DNA of 64,000 bases, taken from CAZGIF01 sp964526045. Its GTDB lineage: Bacteria > Patescibacteriota > Gracilibacteria > Absconditabacterales > Absconditicoccaceae. Numbering within the stretch: position 1 is the first letter of the stretch; each line of letters begins with the position of its first letter. The stretch is from positions 186,001 to 250,000 of the forward strand of contig CAZGIF010000002.1 of NCBI GenBank assembly GCA_964526045.1, written 5' to 3'. This document shows positions 22,522 to 32,324 of the stretch, in pieces. The position numbers and the translations under genes were made by a program. Under the pieces are notes generated by a model. The model was given only the letters and a program-made list of their open reading frames with translations, did no database searches and was not told the origin of the DNA.

Positions 22522-23100
22522 TTATATCTCTTTGATTTTTGTTTTTATTATCTCTGCTTTTTGTTTTCAAAGTCTCTGCTTGATGTATGCTGTCATCTCT
22601 TTTCTAAACCTCTCTATTGAAACCTCTCATTCTTCTCTAAATATTGAGTTCTCTTTTTGTGTGTTTTCATCAGTTTTTGACAATATTCATTTCAGGAACT
22701 TGGGTGCAAAATCTCAGTTTTTGTCTGTAAGAGATTGTTCAAATACAAACAAAGCATCTCAAAATACCAATCAGCCGATATCATCATCAATAATATCTGC
22801 TAGCTTTTCTTCTCCAAATAATTTTGGAAAAAAACTCTCTATTCGTCGATCTTTATTTTCAAAATCTTCATCAATGAAACATTTTGTTGTATCTCAATGT
22901 ATAACAAAACGTTGTACACAAAGAGCCAACCCTGATACAAAGACTTTGTTTTGAGCAGCTAACTCGATACTTGTACATTCTCATTGTTTTTCTGCTATAT
23001 GTATTGTTTCAAATATACTATCTCAAAATGTATTTTTGATATGATTTAGAAATGTTTCAATAAATGCATATGTTTTTTCTTTATTGTTTTCAAATCTCAT
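22522..23100 (-). CDS. Hypothetical protein
   Basis: The product is 192 aa, mixed alpha/beta, charged, no signal or membrane helix. Segments such as IHIAEKQGECTSIELAAQN, FGEEKLADIIDDDIGGLVFG and a Lys-rich C-terminus (KAEIIKTKIKEI). No family recognised. It has a TTGACA-type promoter at 23141-23168 and lies upstream of lysS on the same strand with a 130-nt gap, so the two may be co-transcribed. Confidence 0.75.
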
Positions 23101-23140
23101 GTTTTATAAATAATCAAAATTAGTAAAATTTCATATACTT

Positions 23141-23168
23141 ACTATATGTAAATATTATTTTATGTCAA
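23141..23168 (-). promoter_or_regulatory. Promoter of hypothetical gene 22522-23100
   Basis: Minus strand TTGACA, 16 nt, TATAGT, ending about 41 nt before the ATG at 23100. Same TTGACATA-type box as upstream of other hypotheticals in this window. Confidence 0.6.
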
Positions 23169-23219
23169 TAATTAAAGCGCCTTTTTTGTTTTGCTTTCAA
23201 TAGGTTTTTTTGTCTGAGT

Positions 23220-24407
23220 TTATGCAAAGACTTTTTGTAATCATATCTGCAATTCGTCTCACTTTTGAGCGAGTAGTATATATGGATTGGTATATTTCTC
23301 CATGTCTGACTCGTTATAAATTAATATCTGCTGTGATGTTTGGTCAAAAAATGTTATGTATATTGCAGTTTTGTCTATAGTTTCTTGTGGGAAGACGATT
23401 GGTGTGTGTTCTGTCATCATCGAACAGATTGAACGGTCAGCTGTTTCACAAAAATCATAACAGTGTCGTCTCCACGTGCTTTCGTGTCAGAACATATCTT
23501 GTATTTTGGTGCCGTCTATGCGAATATCGTTGGGTGAAATAATGTCAACTCGTACTATTTTTTCAAATTTGTCAGCCTCGCATATGCGTGGCGTTCCTTC
23601 AATAGTAACATCAAAATGTACGTGACATACTAATCATCAGCTTCGGATGTTTTTTGCTGTTCAAAAGCGTTTGCATGTTATTGCCGTGACTCCAATTTCT
23701 TCTTCGACTTCTCTCGCTAGAGCGGTTTCTATATTTTCTCACGCGTCGACTTTGCCTCACGGGAGGCTGTATGCTTTTCGTCTTTGGTCATACAGTGCCA
23801 AAGTTTGTCATTGTTGGTTGTGAATATGTGCCCTTGCAGAGTAAATACAACCGTCATCTGTATGTTCGTACTTTTGGAGTTTTGTACATCGTGATGGCTC
23901 AAACGCCAACCGTGTCTGTTGTATTTTTTGTCGTTGATTCCATACAAAGAGATGATCGTCGCTATCTTTCAAAAAAGAGTTCATCTGACTGCTAGTGATT
24001 CGTTGCGGTTGGTGTTTTGCAAGTTCTGATTGTTCAATAACGTTTTGTTTATCGTCTGTGAGTTCAAAAACAAATGCACAACAATATGTATAATAATTTG
24101 CTTGTTTGGTGGCATGTCGGTAGTGCGAGCGATAGCGAGGTAGTTCGGTTATATAACGCAGATTTGTGTATCCTGTTTCTTCTCAGACTTCTCTTTTGGT
24201 TGCTTCAATTGGATCTTCTCAAGGTTCTATACCTCCTCAAATCAACGTTTGTGCATCATCTGCATGTCGTTTGTGTCCCAAATAGCTATCTGTCTTTGGA
24301 TTGTATACCAATGCAATTCCAATCTGTCTTGTGATAGTTTCTTTTTCCTCTTTGATTGGAAATTGGTCAAAAAGAGGAGTGTGTTCTCGATTGTATCAAT
24401 CAGACAT
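23220..24407 (-). CDS. Protein with two tandem Nudix hydrolase domains
   Basis: The product is 395 aa. The first Nudix box is GGIEPGEDPIEATKREVGEE followed by TGY, and the second is GGKVDAGENIETALAREVEE followed by EIGV; both keep the REx2EE metal-binding core. The first domain covers ~30-170, the second ~195-340; the N-terminal arm is polar. Nudix enzymes hydrolyse nucleoside diphosphate derivatives; substrate cannot be told. A 13-bp inverted repeat lies ~45 nt upstream of the ATG and may be an operator. The final ~20 residues after a TGA would be lost in standard code. Confidence 0.92.
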
Positions 24408-24452
24408 TGAGGTGTTTTTCTAGATGAAAGTAAAGAAAGTATCTTTATAGTA

Positions 24453-24484
24453 AAAGTTTACAGTAGATGTTTACTGTAAACTTT
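24453..24484. promoter_or_regulatory. Inverted repeat upstream of double-Nudix gene
   Basis: AAAGTTTACAGTA, 6-nt loop, TACTGTAAACTTT: a perfect 13-bp inverted repeat between the ends of the gene at 24564 and the Nudix start at 24407. No T-run follows on the minus strand, so an operator is more likely than a terminator. Confidence 0.55.
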
Positions 24485-24563
24485 GGAGGAGTATTTTGCA
24501 ATTTAATTATTTAGTTCTTTTAATTTTCTCTCTATTTCAGGTATACGTAACTTTCTTATATTA

Positions 24564-25274
24564 TTATATTTCTATTGCTTCATTCTTAATATCTTCCAAT
24601 TTTATGAAATCACTAAGTCTAGATGCAGTAATATGTAGTTGATTTAATTTTTCTTGTTTTTTGATGTTTTTTTGATCGGATGCTATTTTGTAATGTTCTT
24701 TAATTACCCTTAGTGTATCGTATTTATAATTACCGTATGGTTTTCTTGTTTTTCGTCCTTTGATGGCAGATTCCATATTTTGCAGTTCTTCTTTTTTTGT
24801 ATTAAACATGTTATCTAATGTAGCTACACTTTCTAATAAATTTTGATAGTACGATATATCATTTGCGCTTATTTTTACATTAAGACACTTAGTATATAGG
24901 GCTTCTTCTGTTTCTGTGATAAGTTGTTTTCATCTTGGCTCTAATATCTCCCTAAATTTAATTTCTCTTTCGGGAGAAATATCGTAACGACCAGGAAGAT
25001 CTTCAATGAATTTATCTAAGACTGAGATTAGCTGCTGTATATAATCGTATCTGATTCTAAGTCTTACTTCTGATATTTTACTTTTGATAGCAAGAACTAG
25101 TTCTTGTTTAATTCTGAAAACATCAGGAACTCAAGGATGATTTCATACCGTCGCATATTCTCCCATATCTTCTTTTTTATCTGCTTGTTTTTTTCTCTCT
25201 TCTTCCGTCAGTTCTACATTCTCTTCTCTCCTGATGCGCCTAAAAAAAGATTTTCAACTTCCTCTTTTTCCCAT
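24564..25274 (-). CDS. Hypothetical coiled-coil protein
   Basis: The product is 236 aa, predicted almost wholly helical: a basic N-terminus (MGKRGSGKSFFRRIRREENV), then FRIKQELVLAIKSKISEVRL, QQLISVLDKFIEDL, REILEPRGKQLITETEEAL and a charged C-terminus. GSGKS at the start resembles a P-loop but no other NTPase motif follows. Low glycine and TGA use. Two genes before the double-Nudix gene on the same strand as the secreted protein at 25314. Confidence 0.7.
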
Positions 25275-25313
25275 GTTTGAAATATAGTATAAATTGTTAT
25301 GTATTGTTATTTC

Positions 25314-25796
25314 TTATTTCCTTGTTTCATCCAGTAGCCGTTTTGCTATACCTTCTGTCCTGAGTCAATTTTTCATATCTCTCTGTAAGTCTAAGCATTT
25401 TTCCAACCATGTTTGTTCTTCCAGAGAATAATCTCACTTATGTATTCTTAGCAAACTTTCTAAATCATCTAAAAATTCAGCAACTTTTCTATTACATTCC
25501 TTAGTATCAAAAAGTCATTCTTCTTTGTAAGTTTCTTTTCTATACGCGAGATTGATCAAATATGTAGAGAATTCTTTATAAACTTTAGATGGTTTCTTTT
25601 TTCACATAACTTCTACCGTTTCGTACGTTTCTGGTGCTGTAGTATGTGTATCGTTAGCAAAAGCAGGTTTTGCTTGCGACATCGTAAAAGCCAAAGCAGT
25701 AGCTGATATAAATGTAATAATATTTCAAAGTAGTTTTTCTGCTTTATTTTGTGTTTTATTTGTGCTTCAATGAGTATTTGAGTTAGTTAGTGCCAT
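25314..25796 (-). CDS. Small secreted helical protein
   Basis: The product is 160 aa. Signal peptide: hydrophobic IITFISATALAFTMSQ and an AKPAFA-ND cleavage site near residue 47, so it is exported and not lipid-anchored. The mature part is charged and helical (SKVYKEFSTYLINLAYRKET; VAEFLDDLESLLRIHKGDY). No family recognised. Promoter at 25832-25859; 40 nt before the next gene on the strand. Confidence 0.7.
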
Positions 25797-25831
25797 TATT
25801 TTGTTTCAAAAAGTAAATATTATGTACTATA

Positions 25832-25859
25832 AATGTAGTAAATTGTTGTATTATGTCAA
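25832..25859 (-). promoter_or_regulatory. Promoter of secreted protein gene
   Basis: Minus strand TTGACA, 16 nt, TACATT, starting 3 nt after the lysA stop codon and 36 nt before the ATG at 25796. Confidence 0.55.
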
Positions 25860-25861
25860 TC

Positions 25862-27136
25862 TTATGTTACATCACATTCATTCTCCCAAATATCTTTCAA
25901 CTCTTGTCTTTTCCTAATTATTGTGATTGTTCCATCTGTTCTTATGAGTACTTCTGGCGCTTCAGGAAAAGAGTTGTAATGCTTGAGCGACATGCTTGCA
26001 CAGTATGCTCCTGCTCATCAGATAGCACATATATCTCACACTGATAATGTTGGAAAAGATCTTGGACGTAGTCATTCTGGGTCTCAAGGCATTGTGGTTA
26101 GCATATCTCAACTTTCACAACAGTGTCATGCTACCAAATATTCTTGGCTTTGTTGTCTGGAATTTTGTTGAGTTTGATTTTGTGGGAAAAAAACTATAGG
26201 ATGTTGTGAACCATACATGCAAGGTCTCGTGATTTCTGTCATACCAGTATTGAGTTTGACAAAAGAGTATCCTTCTGACCCGGTGGACGTGATATCTTGT
26301 ATATGGCAGAGAAGTATTCAATTGTTTGCCATAGTGTATGTTCATGGTTCAATTTCTACGTGGATTTTTCTACCAGTTTTTTGTTCAAAATCTTTGATCT
26401 TGTCTGCGATACGTTGTCATATAGTATGGATGTCAGCGGTTTTTTCGTGAGACATTCTTCATACTTTAAATCCTCATCACAAGTTGAGCGTGGTTGCATC
26501 TGGGAAGTGTTGCAATGTTTGGATATTGATAAACGCGACATTTTCTCGAACGTCTGGATTTGTACCACACCCAATATGAGAATGAACTCTCACGATAGTC
26601 AGATTATATTTTTTACAAATAGTATGCACTTGATCTATATGTTTATGCCAAATACCAAATGCAGATGACGGTCATCACACATTGACTCTGTTGCTTTCTC
26701 ATGACCCAAGTCATGGATTGAGTCTGATGCTAATTTTGGAGTTGGGGTATGATTGTCCATATTGCTCTAGTTGGTGCAAACTACATGCATTAAATTGCAC
26801 TCCAGCTTGTATTAGCTCCTCGAGATTGTGTGCCATTTCTTGTGCTGTGAGCAAAATATTTTGTCATGGAATCCCTGCATCCAATGCCCTAACCGCTTCA
26901 TAGCTACTACTTGCATCAATATGAATGCCTTGATTGTGTAAGAGACGAAGAATATTTTTGTTGGGATTTGCTTTCATTGCAAACCTTACTGTCAATCCAT
27001 AGTGATGAGGAAATGACAAAAGCTCTTGTGCTGTTTGGATTATTCTTGCTTCATCATAGACAAAAACTGGAGTCTGGAAGTCGTTGGCGATTGCACCAGC
27101 AGTTTGTTCGTCTAGCATAAATGGGGGAGTCTGCAT
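25862..27136 (-). CDS. lysA: Diaminopimelate decarboxylase
   Basis: The product is 424 aa. PLP-dependent fold III enzyme making L-lysine from meso-DAP. VFVYDEARI and RFAMKANPNKNILRLL carry the PLP lysine; HSHIGCGTNPDVREN, LNLGGGF and IEPGTY follow in order; the second half has GHCCESGDML (active-site Cys of the neighbouring subunit) and GAGAYCASMSLKHYNSFP. Many invariant glycines are TGA. The gene is 26 nt downstream of a small membrane-protein gene. DAP decarboxylase beside mraY fits a peptidoglycan-bearing cell, though the supply of DAP is not visible here. Confidence 0.95.
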
Positions 27137-27161
27137 TGATTTTGAATAAAAGTAAAAGAGA

Positions 27162-27605
27162 TTAGATAAGTTCTTGTATCTGGAGTGTGTAGGTGTTGGT
27201 GTTTTGTTGTTGTATTTTACACTTTATTTTTTTTATATCATAGGGTGTATCTCAGAAATCTATATAGATTCGATCTTTTTCTCAGCAGATGTTGTGTATC
27301 TGTCATAGATGTATGTTGGCTCATGCATATTCGAGTTTTTTATTTTTTGACCTGTCTCTAATCCATATTTTCTCAGGTGTTTCATCAAAATGACCGTATA
27401 ATACTCAGTCGAAAGTTTCATCTTTTGCTCATTGTAGCTCTCGATATCACTTTTTTCATCTTTCTCCACTCAGAGCATCAATTAATCCTCAACCAAGTTT
27501 ATTGTACGCACGTTCTCGATTTTTGATATAAATGAGAGGGAATGCTATGAATAGCACAATAGAAACTGCTACTATTCATAGTATAGACCATATATTGTAT
27601 GCCAT
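27162..27605 (-). CDS. Small membrane-anchored hypothetical protein
   Basis: The product is 147 aa. One N-terminal membrane helix (ILGIVAVSIVLFIAFPLIYI), basic stop-transfer, then a soluble domain with several TGA-coded glycines (LYGHFDETPEKIWIRDRSK). The distal part seems beta-rich (YIDFGDTPYDIKKIK). No family recognised. It sits 7 nt after the AstE-like gene and 26 nt before lysA: one operon. Confidence 0.75.
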
Positions 27606-27611
27606 ATTATT

Positions 27612-28544
27612 TTACATTTCTAAATATTGTGCTATTTCTTGGTCTGCGTACGGAGCGTGAATAGCATTTTTGATCAGAAAAAGTGAATCTTTATTTCGAT
27701 GGATATCTTTGATTCCTGCTATGGTATAGATTTTTGCTGCGAGATCTCCTGCTTTATATCTTTTTCATATCTCGCTGTGCCAAACGAGTACTCACCCATA
27801 AGGTGCATAAAATGAGCTAAGTTGATTTTGTGATCGAATAGGGCCTGCGTATGTTGTCTCTGATGTGTTTTTGTTTGCGTTCTGGTCGAGGTGCTTCAAA
27901 AATTTCATAATATGATCGGTATATCATGTTACTCTTTGTTTGGATGTGCTTCTAGATGCTCCAAGTTCTAGAGTAAATGCCTTTTTTCAAAGAGTATGTT
28001 GTGTATCTTCAAATGCAGATCACGGTTCCTGCCAAGTAATTATATTGTCAATTGAGAACTTTTTTGCCAAATCAATACTATCTGTGTGGCAGTAGATGTG
28101 TTCTGCTGACTCATATCATGCACAATGCAGATCACAAACTATATCTGCATTTTGAGATATATCGAGCAATGACTTGACAATATGTGCTTCAAATGGTGTC
28201 GTATTTCAATGTCATAGACGATTATAATTGAGGCAGTTTGAAGCGTTGGTGTGTATGTTGTTGTATCATGTTTGTAATCACATGATTTGGCTGTCGAGAG
28301 AAAAGGGATTCGCAATAGGAACAATAATGATACGATGTGATAGCTGTTCAGTTTCAATTTTTTGTAGCAATTCATACAATATTGGAGTTCACACTATTTC
28401 AGTTCCATGCAGTCATGCTTGTAAATATATTGTTTTGGAAAAACCTGTCGGACTGTAGTGGTAATATTCGATATTGTATTCTGTTCAACTTGCTGTTGTG
28501 TGAATTGTTTGTGTTTTACGTGAAAATGTATTTTTTTGTTGCAT
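27612..28544 (-). CDS. AstE/AspA-family (M14-like) zinc deacylase
   Basis: The product is 310 aa. YLQAGLHGTEIVGTPILYEL has the HxxE zinc pair; IIIVPIANPFSLDSQ, NCLNYNRLGHG and ADIVCDLHCAG (third zinc ligand) follow, then AFTLELGAS with a candidate catalytic Glu. This order is that of succinylglutamate desuccinylase/aspartoacylase proteins, which remove an acyl group from an amino acid. The C-terminal ~80 aa (APYGGVLVWHSEIGKRYKAG) form the small beta domain of that family. Substrate unknown. Confidence 0.88.
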
Positions 28545-28587
28545 TTTATGATAGTAAATAAAATGTAGTTATTTTCTTGGTTATGTA

Positions 28588-29424
28588 TTACTGTGTTGGA
28601 AGTCAGTGTATAGTACGAAACTGTAAAGGACTAAAAAAAGATCACCTTTCTGTTGTTTTGAAATATTGCTCGTTTTGAGTTATGTTTCTATTTATCTCTT
28701 CTGCAATTTTGGTATTAGACAAATATAATGAACATTCGTCTTCTCTTCAATTGTTTTTGTCAGAACATGCAAGACAGTCAATAATTTGATCATTACAGTT
28801 TTTTCGAGCTTGTTGTCAAGCTCTTGATGGTCTACACGTTGGGTCACATGTCAGAGCTTGAAGAGCTTTGATATTGTTCCATTTTTCAACATAATCCATT
28901 CATCAGTTTGCTAATGCTTTTCAACTTGTGTTTTTATTCCTACTTGTTGCCAATATAAGATCGTTTGGGTTATCTTGTAGTGCTATATTTACAATATGTG
29001 CACCTGCAGATAGTCATCATTGGCGATCATAATGCATTCAAGGATTGCGTAGGAGTGTTCAAAGTTCATACACATGTATTGTATTGCTTTGTGTAGTATT
29101 TGATGTGTTGTCTAATAGCTCATTTCATAGTTCTACTTTGAACAAATCTATCAACTGACATGCTGCTATAAGTTCTCGGTTATGAGTCGTTAGAACATAT
29201 AGTTTTTTTTGAGATATGGCTTGTAATATATCTTCAATGCTTTTCTCTTGAATCAAGTGTCATGCTACGCGATATTGTCTACTAAGAGTAGCAACACTTT
29301 TTGCAATAGTGTCTTTGTATTGATCTGGGATACTATTGGTTTGAATATATTTTTCTATTCAATTTGTGGTTTCTAGTGCTGCAGTAGGTGAGGTGTTGGT
29401 GCTTATTATGTTACTTCTTATCAT
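28588..29424 (-). CDS. GNAT-like protein with Cys-rich C-terminus
   Basis: The product is 278 aa. The central part resembles an N-acetyltransferase: LYVLTTHNRELIAACQLIDL, then IHVYELGTLLRNP, RQGGLSAGAHIVNIAL and LILATSRNKNT, but the acetyl-CoA loop is not canonical. The last 90 residues contain about eight Cys (LTCDPTCRPS, NCNDQIIDCLACSD), suggesting metal binding. It is preceded by an 18-codon leader and a terminator, so its expression is probably set by attenuation. Confidence 0.65.
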
Positions 29425-29441
29425 TTACTTTTTTAGAGTAT

Positions 29442-29476
29442 AAAAAAAAACCTGACCTCGTTCACGAGATAGGTTT
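29442..29476 (-). terminator. Attenuator terminator before GNAT-like gene
   Basis: On the minus strand AAACCTATCTCGT, 2-nt loop, ACGAGGTCAGGTTT, followed by a T-run, 18 nt before the ATG at 29424. The leader ends with ACGAGGTAG (29515-29507), which can pair with CTATCTCGT of the 5' arm and block the stem. Confidence 0.7.
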
Positions 29477-29506
29477 GTAAGACAATATTTCTTTTACAAA
29501 CAAAAT

Positions 29507-29563
29507 CTACCTCGTAAAACGTGATTTGATAGATTTGTATTGTTTGCTTGTTGAGAAGTTCAT
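29507..29563 (-). CDS. Candidate leader peptide (18 aa)
   Basis: ATG to TAG on the minus strand: MNFSTSKQYKSIKSRFTR. Its last two codons and stop (ACG AGG TAG) are the anti-terminator arm, so a ribosome finishing or stalling on this ORF would decide whether the downstream terminator forms. Upstream, TTGCAA and an AT-rich -10 region are compatible with a promoter. No repeated amino acid shows the signal. Confidence 0.5.
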   Translation of the reverse strand: MNFSTSKQYKSIKSRFTR

Positions 29564-29646
29564 AATTTCTTTTTATAAAATAACGTACAAATTGCAAGTC
29601 ATATTCTACCAAATTATAACAAGTAAAGAAAGTATTTTTATATAAA

Positions 29647-29658
29647 AGAACATGTTCT
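29647..29658. promoter_or_regulatory. Palindromic operator, copy 1
   Basis: Perfect 12-bp palindrome AGAACATGTTCT upstream of the DUF134 regulator; second copy 56 bp downstream. Probably bound by the regulator encoded next door. Confidence 0.65.
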
Positions 29659-29702
29659 AAAATTAAGTTGCAATTAGAAAAAATTTAGTTATCTTCTAAT
29701 GA

Positions 29703-29714
29703 AGAACATGTTCT
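29703..29714. promoter_or_regulatory. Palindromic operator, copy 2
   Basis: Second perfect AGAACATGTTCT, 22 bp before the ATG of the DUF134 gene. The two sites flank a likely promoter (TTGCAA near 29668 and an AT-rich -10 near 29690). Confidence 0.65.
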
Positions 29715-29736
29715 TTATATAGTTTTTGAAAATAAT

Positions 29737-30039
29737 ATGCCTAGATGAAGAAAGAAAGTAGAAAGAACTATCTGTTTCGATCCAGATACTCTTATCTGTA
29801 GTTGTATGTGACCCATAAAACTTCCAGTAGAGCAATTGCAACAACTTGAGAAGGTTATTTTGTACCCAGATGAGTTACAAGCTCTTGTCTACAAAGACTT
29901 GGATAATCTTACGATGCAACAATCTGCAGACAAAATGAGTATATCCAAAACGGTCTTTGCTGGTATTTATACATCAGCACGCAAAAAACAAACTGATTGT
30001 CTCGTCAATGGTAAAATCCTCACGGTACAATGTCCTTAA
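29737..30039 (+). CDS. DUF134 helix-turn-helix regulator
   Basis: The product is 100 aa. MPRGRKKVERTICFDP at the start, then LEKVILYPDELQALVYKDLD, TMQQSADKMSISKTVFAGIY and TSARKKQTDCLVNGKIL, the complete DUF134 layout with a sigma-70-region-4-like HTH in the middle. CSCMG near residue 25 may bind metal or sense redox or sulfur. It likely autoregulates through the two palindromes upstream and controls the sulfur-transferase fusion that starts 23 nt later. Confidence 0.88.
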
Positions 30040-30062
30040 TTTTTATAAATAATTCATAAATA

Positions 30063-31955
30063 ATGACACAACTAACACCACTGCAAGCAAAAAAATTACT
30101 TGATCAAAATAATAATGTACTTCTCGTAGATGCTCGTACTGAAGACGAGTTTCGTATTTCACATCTTCCTGAAGCTATCAATATACCAGTTGATATGGTA
30201 GAAAAGAACCTTGCACTTCTTTCTCAACATAAACATGTTATTGTTTATTGTAACTCAGGAAATACCAGCGCATCATTTCTTGCAAAAACCAAAAAACATA
30301 ATCTGACACATATTTCACATATAGTATGATGAATGAGTTTGTGGCAAAAAGACTGATATGATATTATCAAGAAAAAGAATGTCATTCCTCTTATGAGACA
30401 GGTATTTATTGCAGCATGATGACTGATCTTACTATGAGTCTGATTGTGGTATTTTGTTAACCCTTATTTTTTGCTTATAAGTACATTTGTATGATGTTGA
30501 TTGATGTTCGCATGAATATCTGGTATTTGTGGTATGACCAAAATTCTTGCTTTCATGCCTTGGAACCGTGTAACTTCACATCAAAAGATAAATAATTTTG
30601 TTAGTAAAGACAAAACAATACATATTCATCAATTTGAAGACAAGGACTTATCTCATTATAGTTATGCACTCTTGAGTTCTTCAAAAATAGTACTTGTTGA
30701 TCCTGTTAGAGATCCACAACAGTATTATGATTATGCAGAACAACATGAGGCTAGTATAGTTTGAGTTATTGAGACACATCCCCATGCAGATTTTGCTAGT
30801 GGTCATTTAGAAATTGCACAGACAACTTGAGCAAAAATATACGTCAGTGATTTGGTATGAGCAGAATATGATCATGTCTCTTTTGATGATGGTGATAGCT
30901 TCCAGATTTGAAATGCAACTCTCCATGCAATCAATACGCCATGACACTCTCCAGATAGTATAAGTATTTTGGTAAAAGATAACATCTGACAGCATGTGGC
31001 TGTTTTTAGTGGTGATACTTTGTTTGTGTGAGATGTATGAAGGGCAGATTTGAGAGAGTCTGTTTGAAATATTCAACAACTCCAGGAAGACTTGGCAAAA
31101 GCTATGTATGATAGCACAAGAAACAAACTGATGACGTTACATTGAGATACTCTTGTATTGCCTGCGCATGGAGCAGGAACATTGTGTGGTAAGTGATTAC
31201 GTGACGAAAATTATAGTACAATACAACAAGAAAATAAAACAAATCCTGCACTACAATCAATGACGAAACAAGAATTCGTCTCATATCTCACACATGAACA
31301 ACCAGCTATCCCAAAATATTTTGGTCATAGTGTTCTTCATAATAAAATGTGATTTCAATCTCTAGAAAAAGCACGCTCTTATATTTTCAAAATACAGAGT
31401 AGTGATATTGATGCGACGAGTGAAATCGTTGATACTAGATCTTTTGCCTTATATAGTACTCACTCACTTCCGTGAGCTATCAATATTCCCTTATGACCAA
31501 AATTTCCTACTATAGTAGGCTCATTATATGACTCAAACCAAAAAGTCTTTTTTGTTGTCTCAACAGAATTAGACTTTGAACAACTTTCTGTATATCTTTT
31601 GAAAATTGGGTATGAAACTATTTGTGCTGGTGTTGTTGTTATGGAAGAAGAAATACGTGCTATATATACAATGTGACAAACAACTAGTCACAATAATTAT
31701 CGTATTCTGGATGTTCGTTCTCCATCAGCAGTAGCCAAAAATCCTGTTTTTGCTGATAAAATATCTTTGCGCATTCCACTTGCTCAACTCGTTGATAGAC
31801 TAGATGAACTTCCAAAAGACAAAGTAATTGTACCCTATTGTGGCTGATCGTATCAGTCTGATATTGCCCTCAGTATCATCAAAAAAAACCAACCTGAAAT
31901 CGCTGTACATAGATTTACTATATCTCTGTTAGAGATATTGCAGTTGCATGCATAA
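30063..31955 (+). CDS. Rhodanese - DUF2892 - persulfide dioxygenase - double rhodanese fusion (CstB-like)
   Basis: One 630-aa frame. Residues 1-100: rhodanese with active Cys in VIVYCNSGNTS. 110-160: two membrane helices of DUF2892 type (VFIAAGGLILLGVGLWYFVN; LISTFVGCGLMFAGISGICG). 160-400: metallo-beta-lactamase persulfide dioxygenase with GVIETHPHADFASGH, INTPGHSPDSI and VFSGDTLFVGDVGRADL. 430-510: rhodanese without Cys (IVDTRSFALYSTHSLPGAIN). 530-625: rhodanese with VIVPYCGGSYQSD. The C-terminal part matches CstB, which oxidises persulfides to thiosulfate; an added membrane-bound rhodanese would feed sulfane sulfur. Inferred role: H2S/persulfide detoxification at the inner face of the membrane, under DUF134 control. 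Confidence 0.92.
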
Positions 31956-31995
31956 GTGGTATGCCGTCAAAAAGCAGTAAGATAGGTGGTGGCGA

Positions 31996-32322
31996 CTATT
32001 CTGTAGCTGAGTAGTTTTTGTGTTGTTTTCGCATTATTTTTGTGATTATTGTATCATATCAGTGGTGTTCAAGTTTTGTATTGATTTTAGTAACTATATC
32101 TCTTTGTTCCAAAAATACTTGCATTTTGCATGCTTGGTCTTCAACAGAAAGAACAAAGACATTGTTTCTTACATATCATGTTATCTGCCATTTTTTATCA
32201 AAATGGTCAGCGATAGTTTGACATGCAAGCAGTCAGATTGTTTCTTTGTTGTATGTTTTTTTGTCTAGTGCTTTTTTGAGGTGGTGGGTGAGATGTTGCA
32301 TCATATGTGTATGATGATTCAT
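31996..32322 (-). CDS. DUF721 (DciA-like) small protein
   Basis: The product is 108 aa. An N-terminal helix, then a compact domain: FDKKWQITGYVRNNVFVLSV, then VFLEQRDIVTKINTKLEHH. The order (helix, beta hairpin with V-x-NNV-x-V-x-V, helix) fits the DUF721 fold, whose members include the helicase loader DciA; the similarity is by pattern only. It follows the methyltransferase gene by 2 nt, so translation is probably coupled. Confidence 0.55.
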
Positions 32323-32324
32323 GT

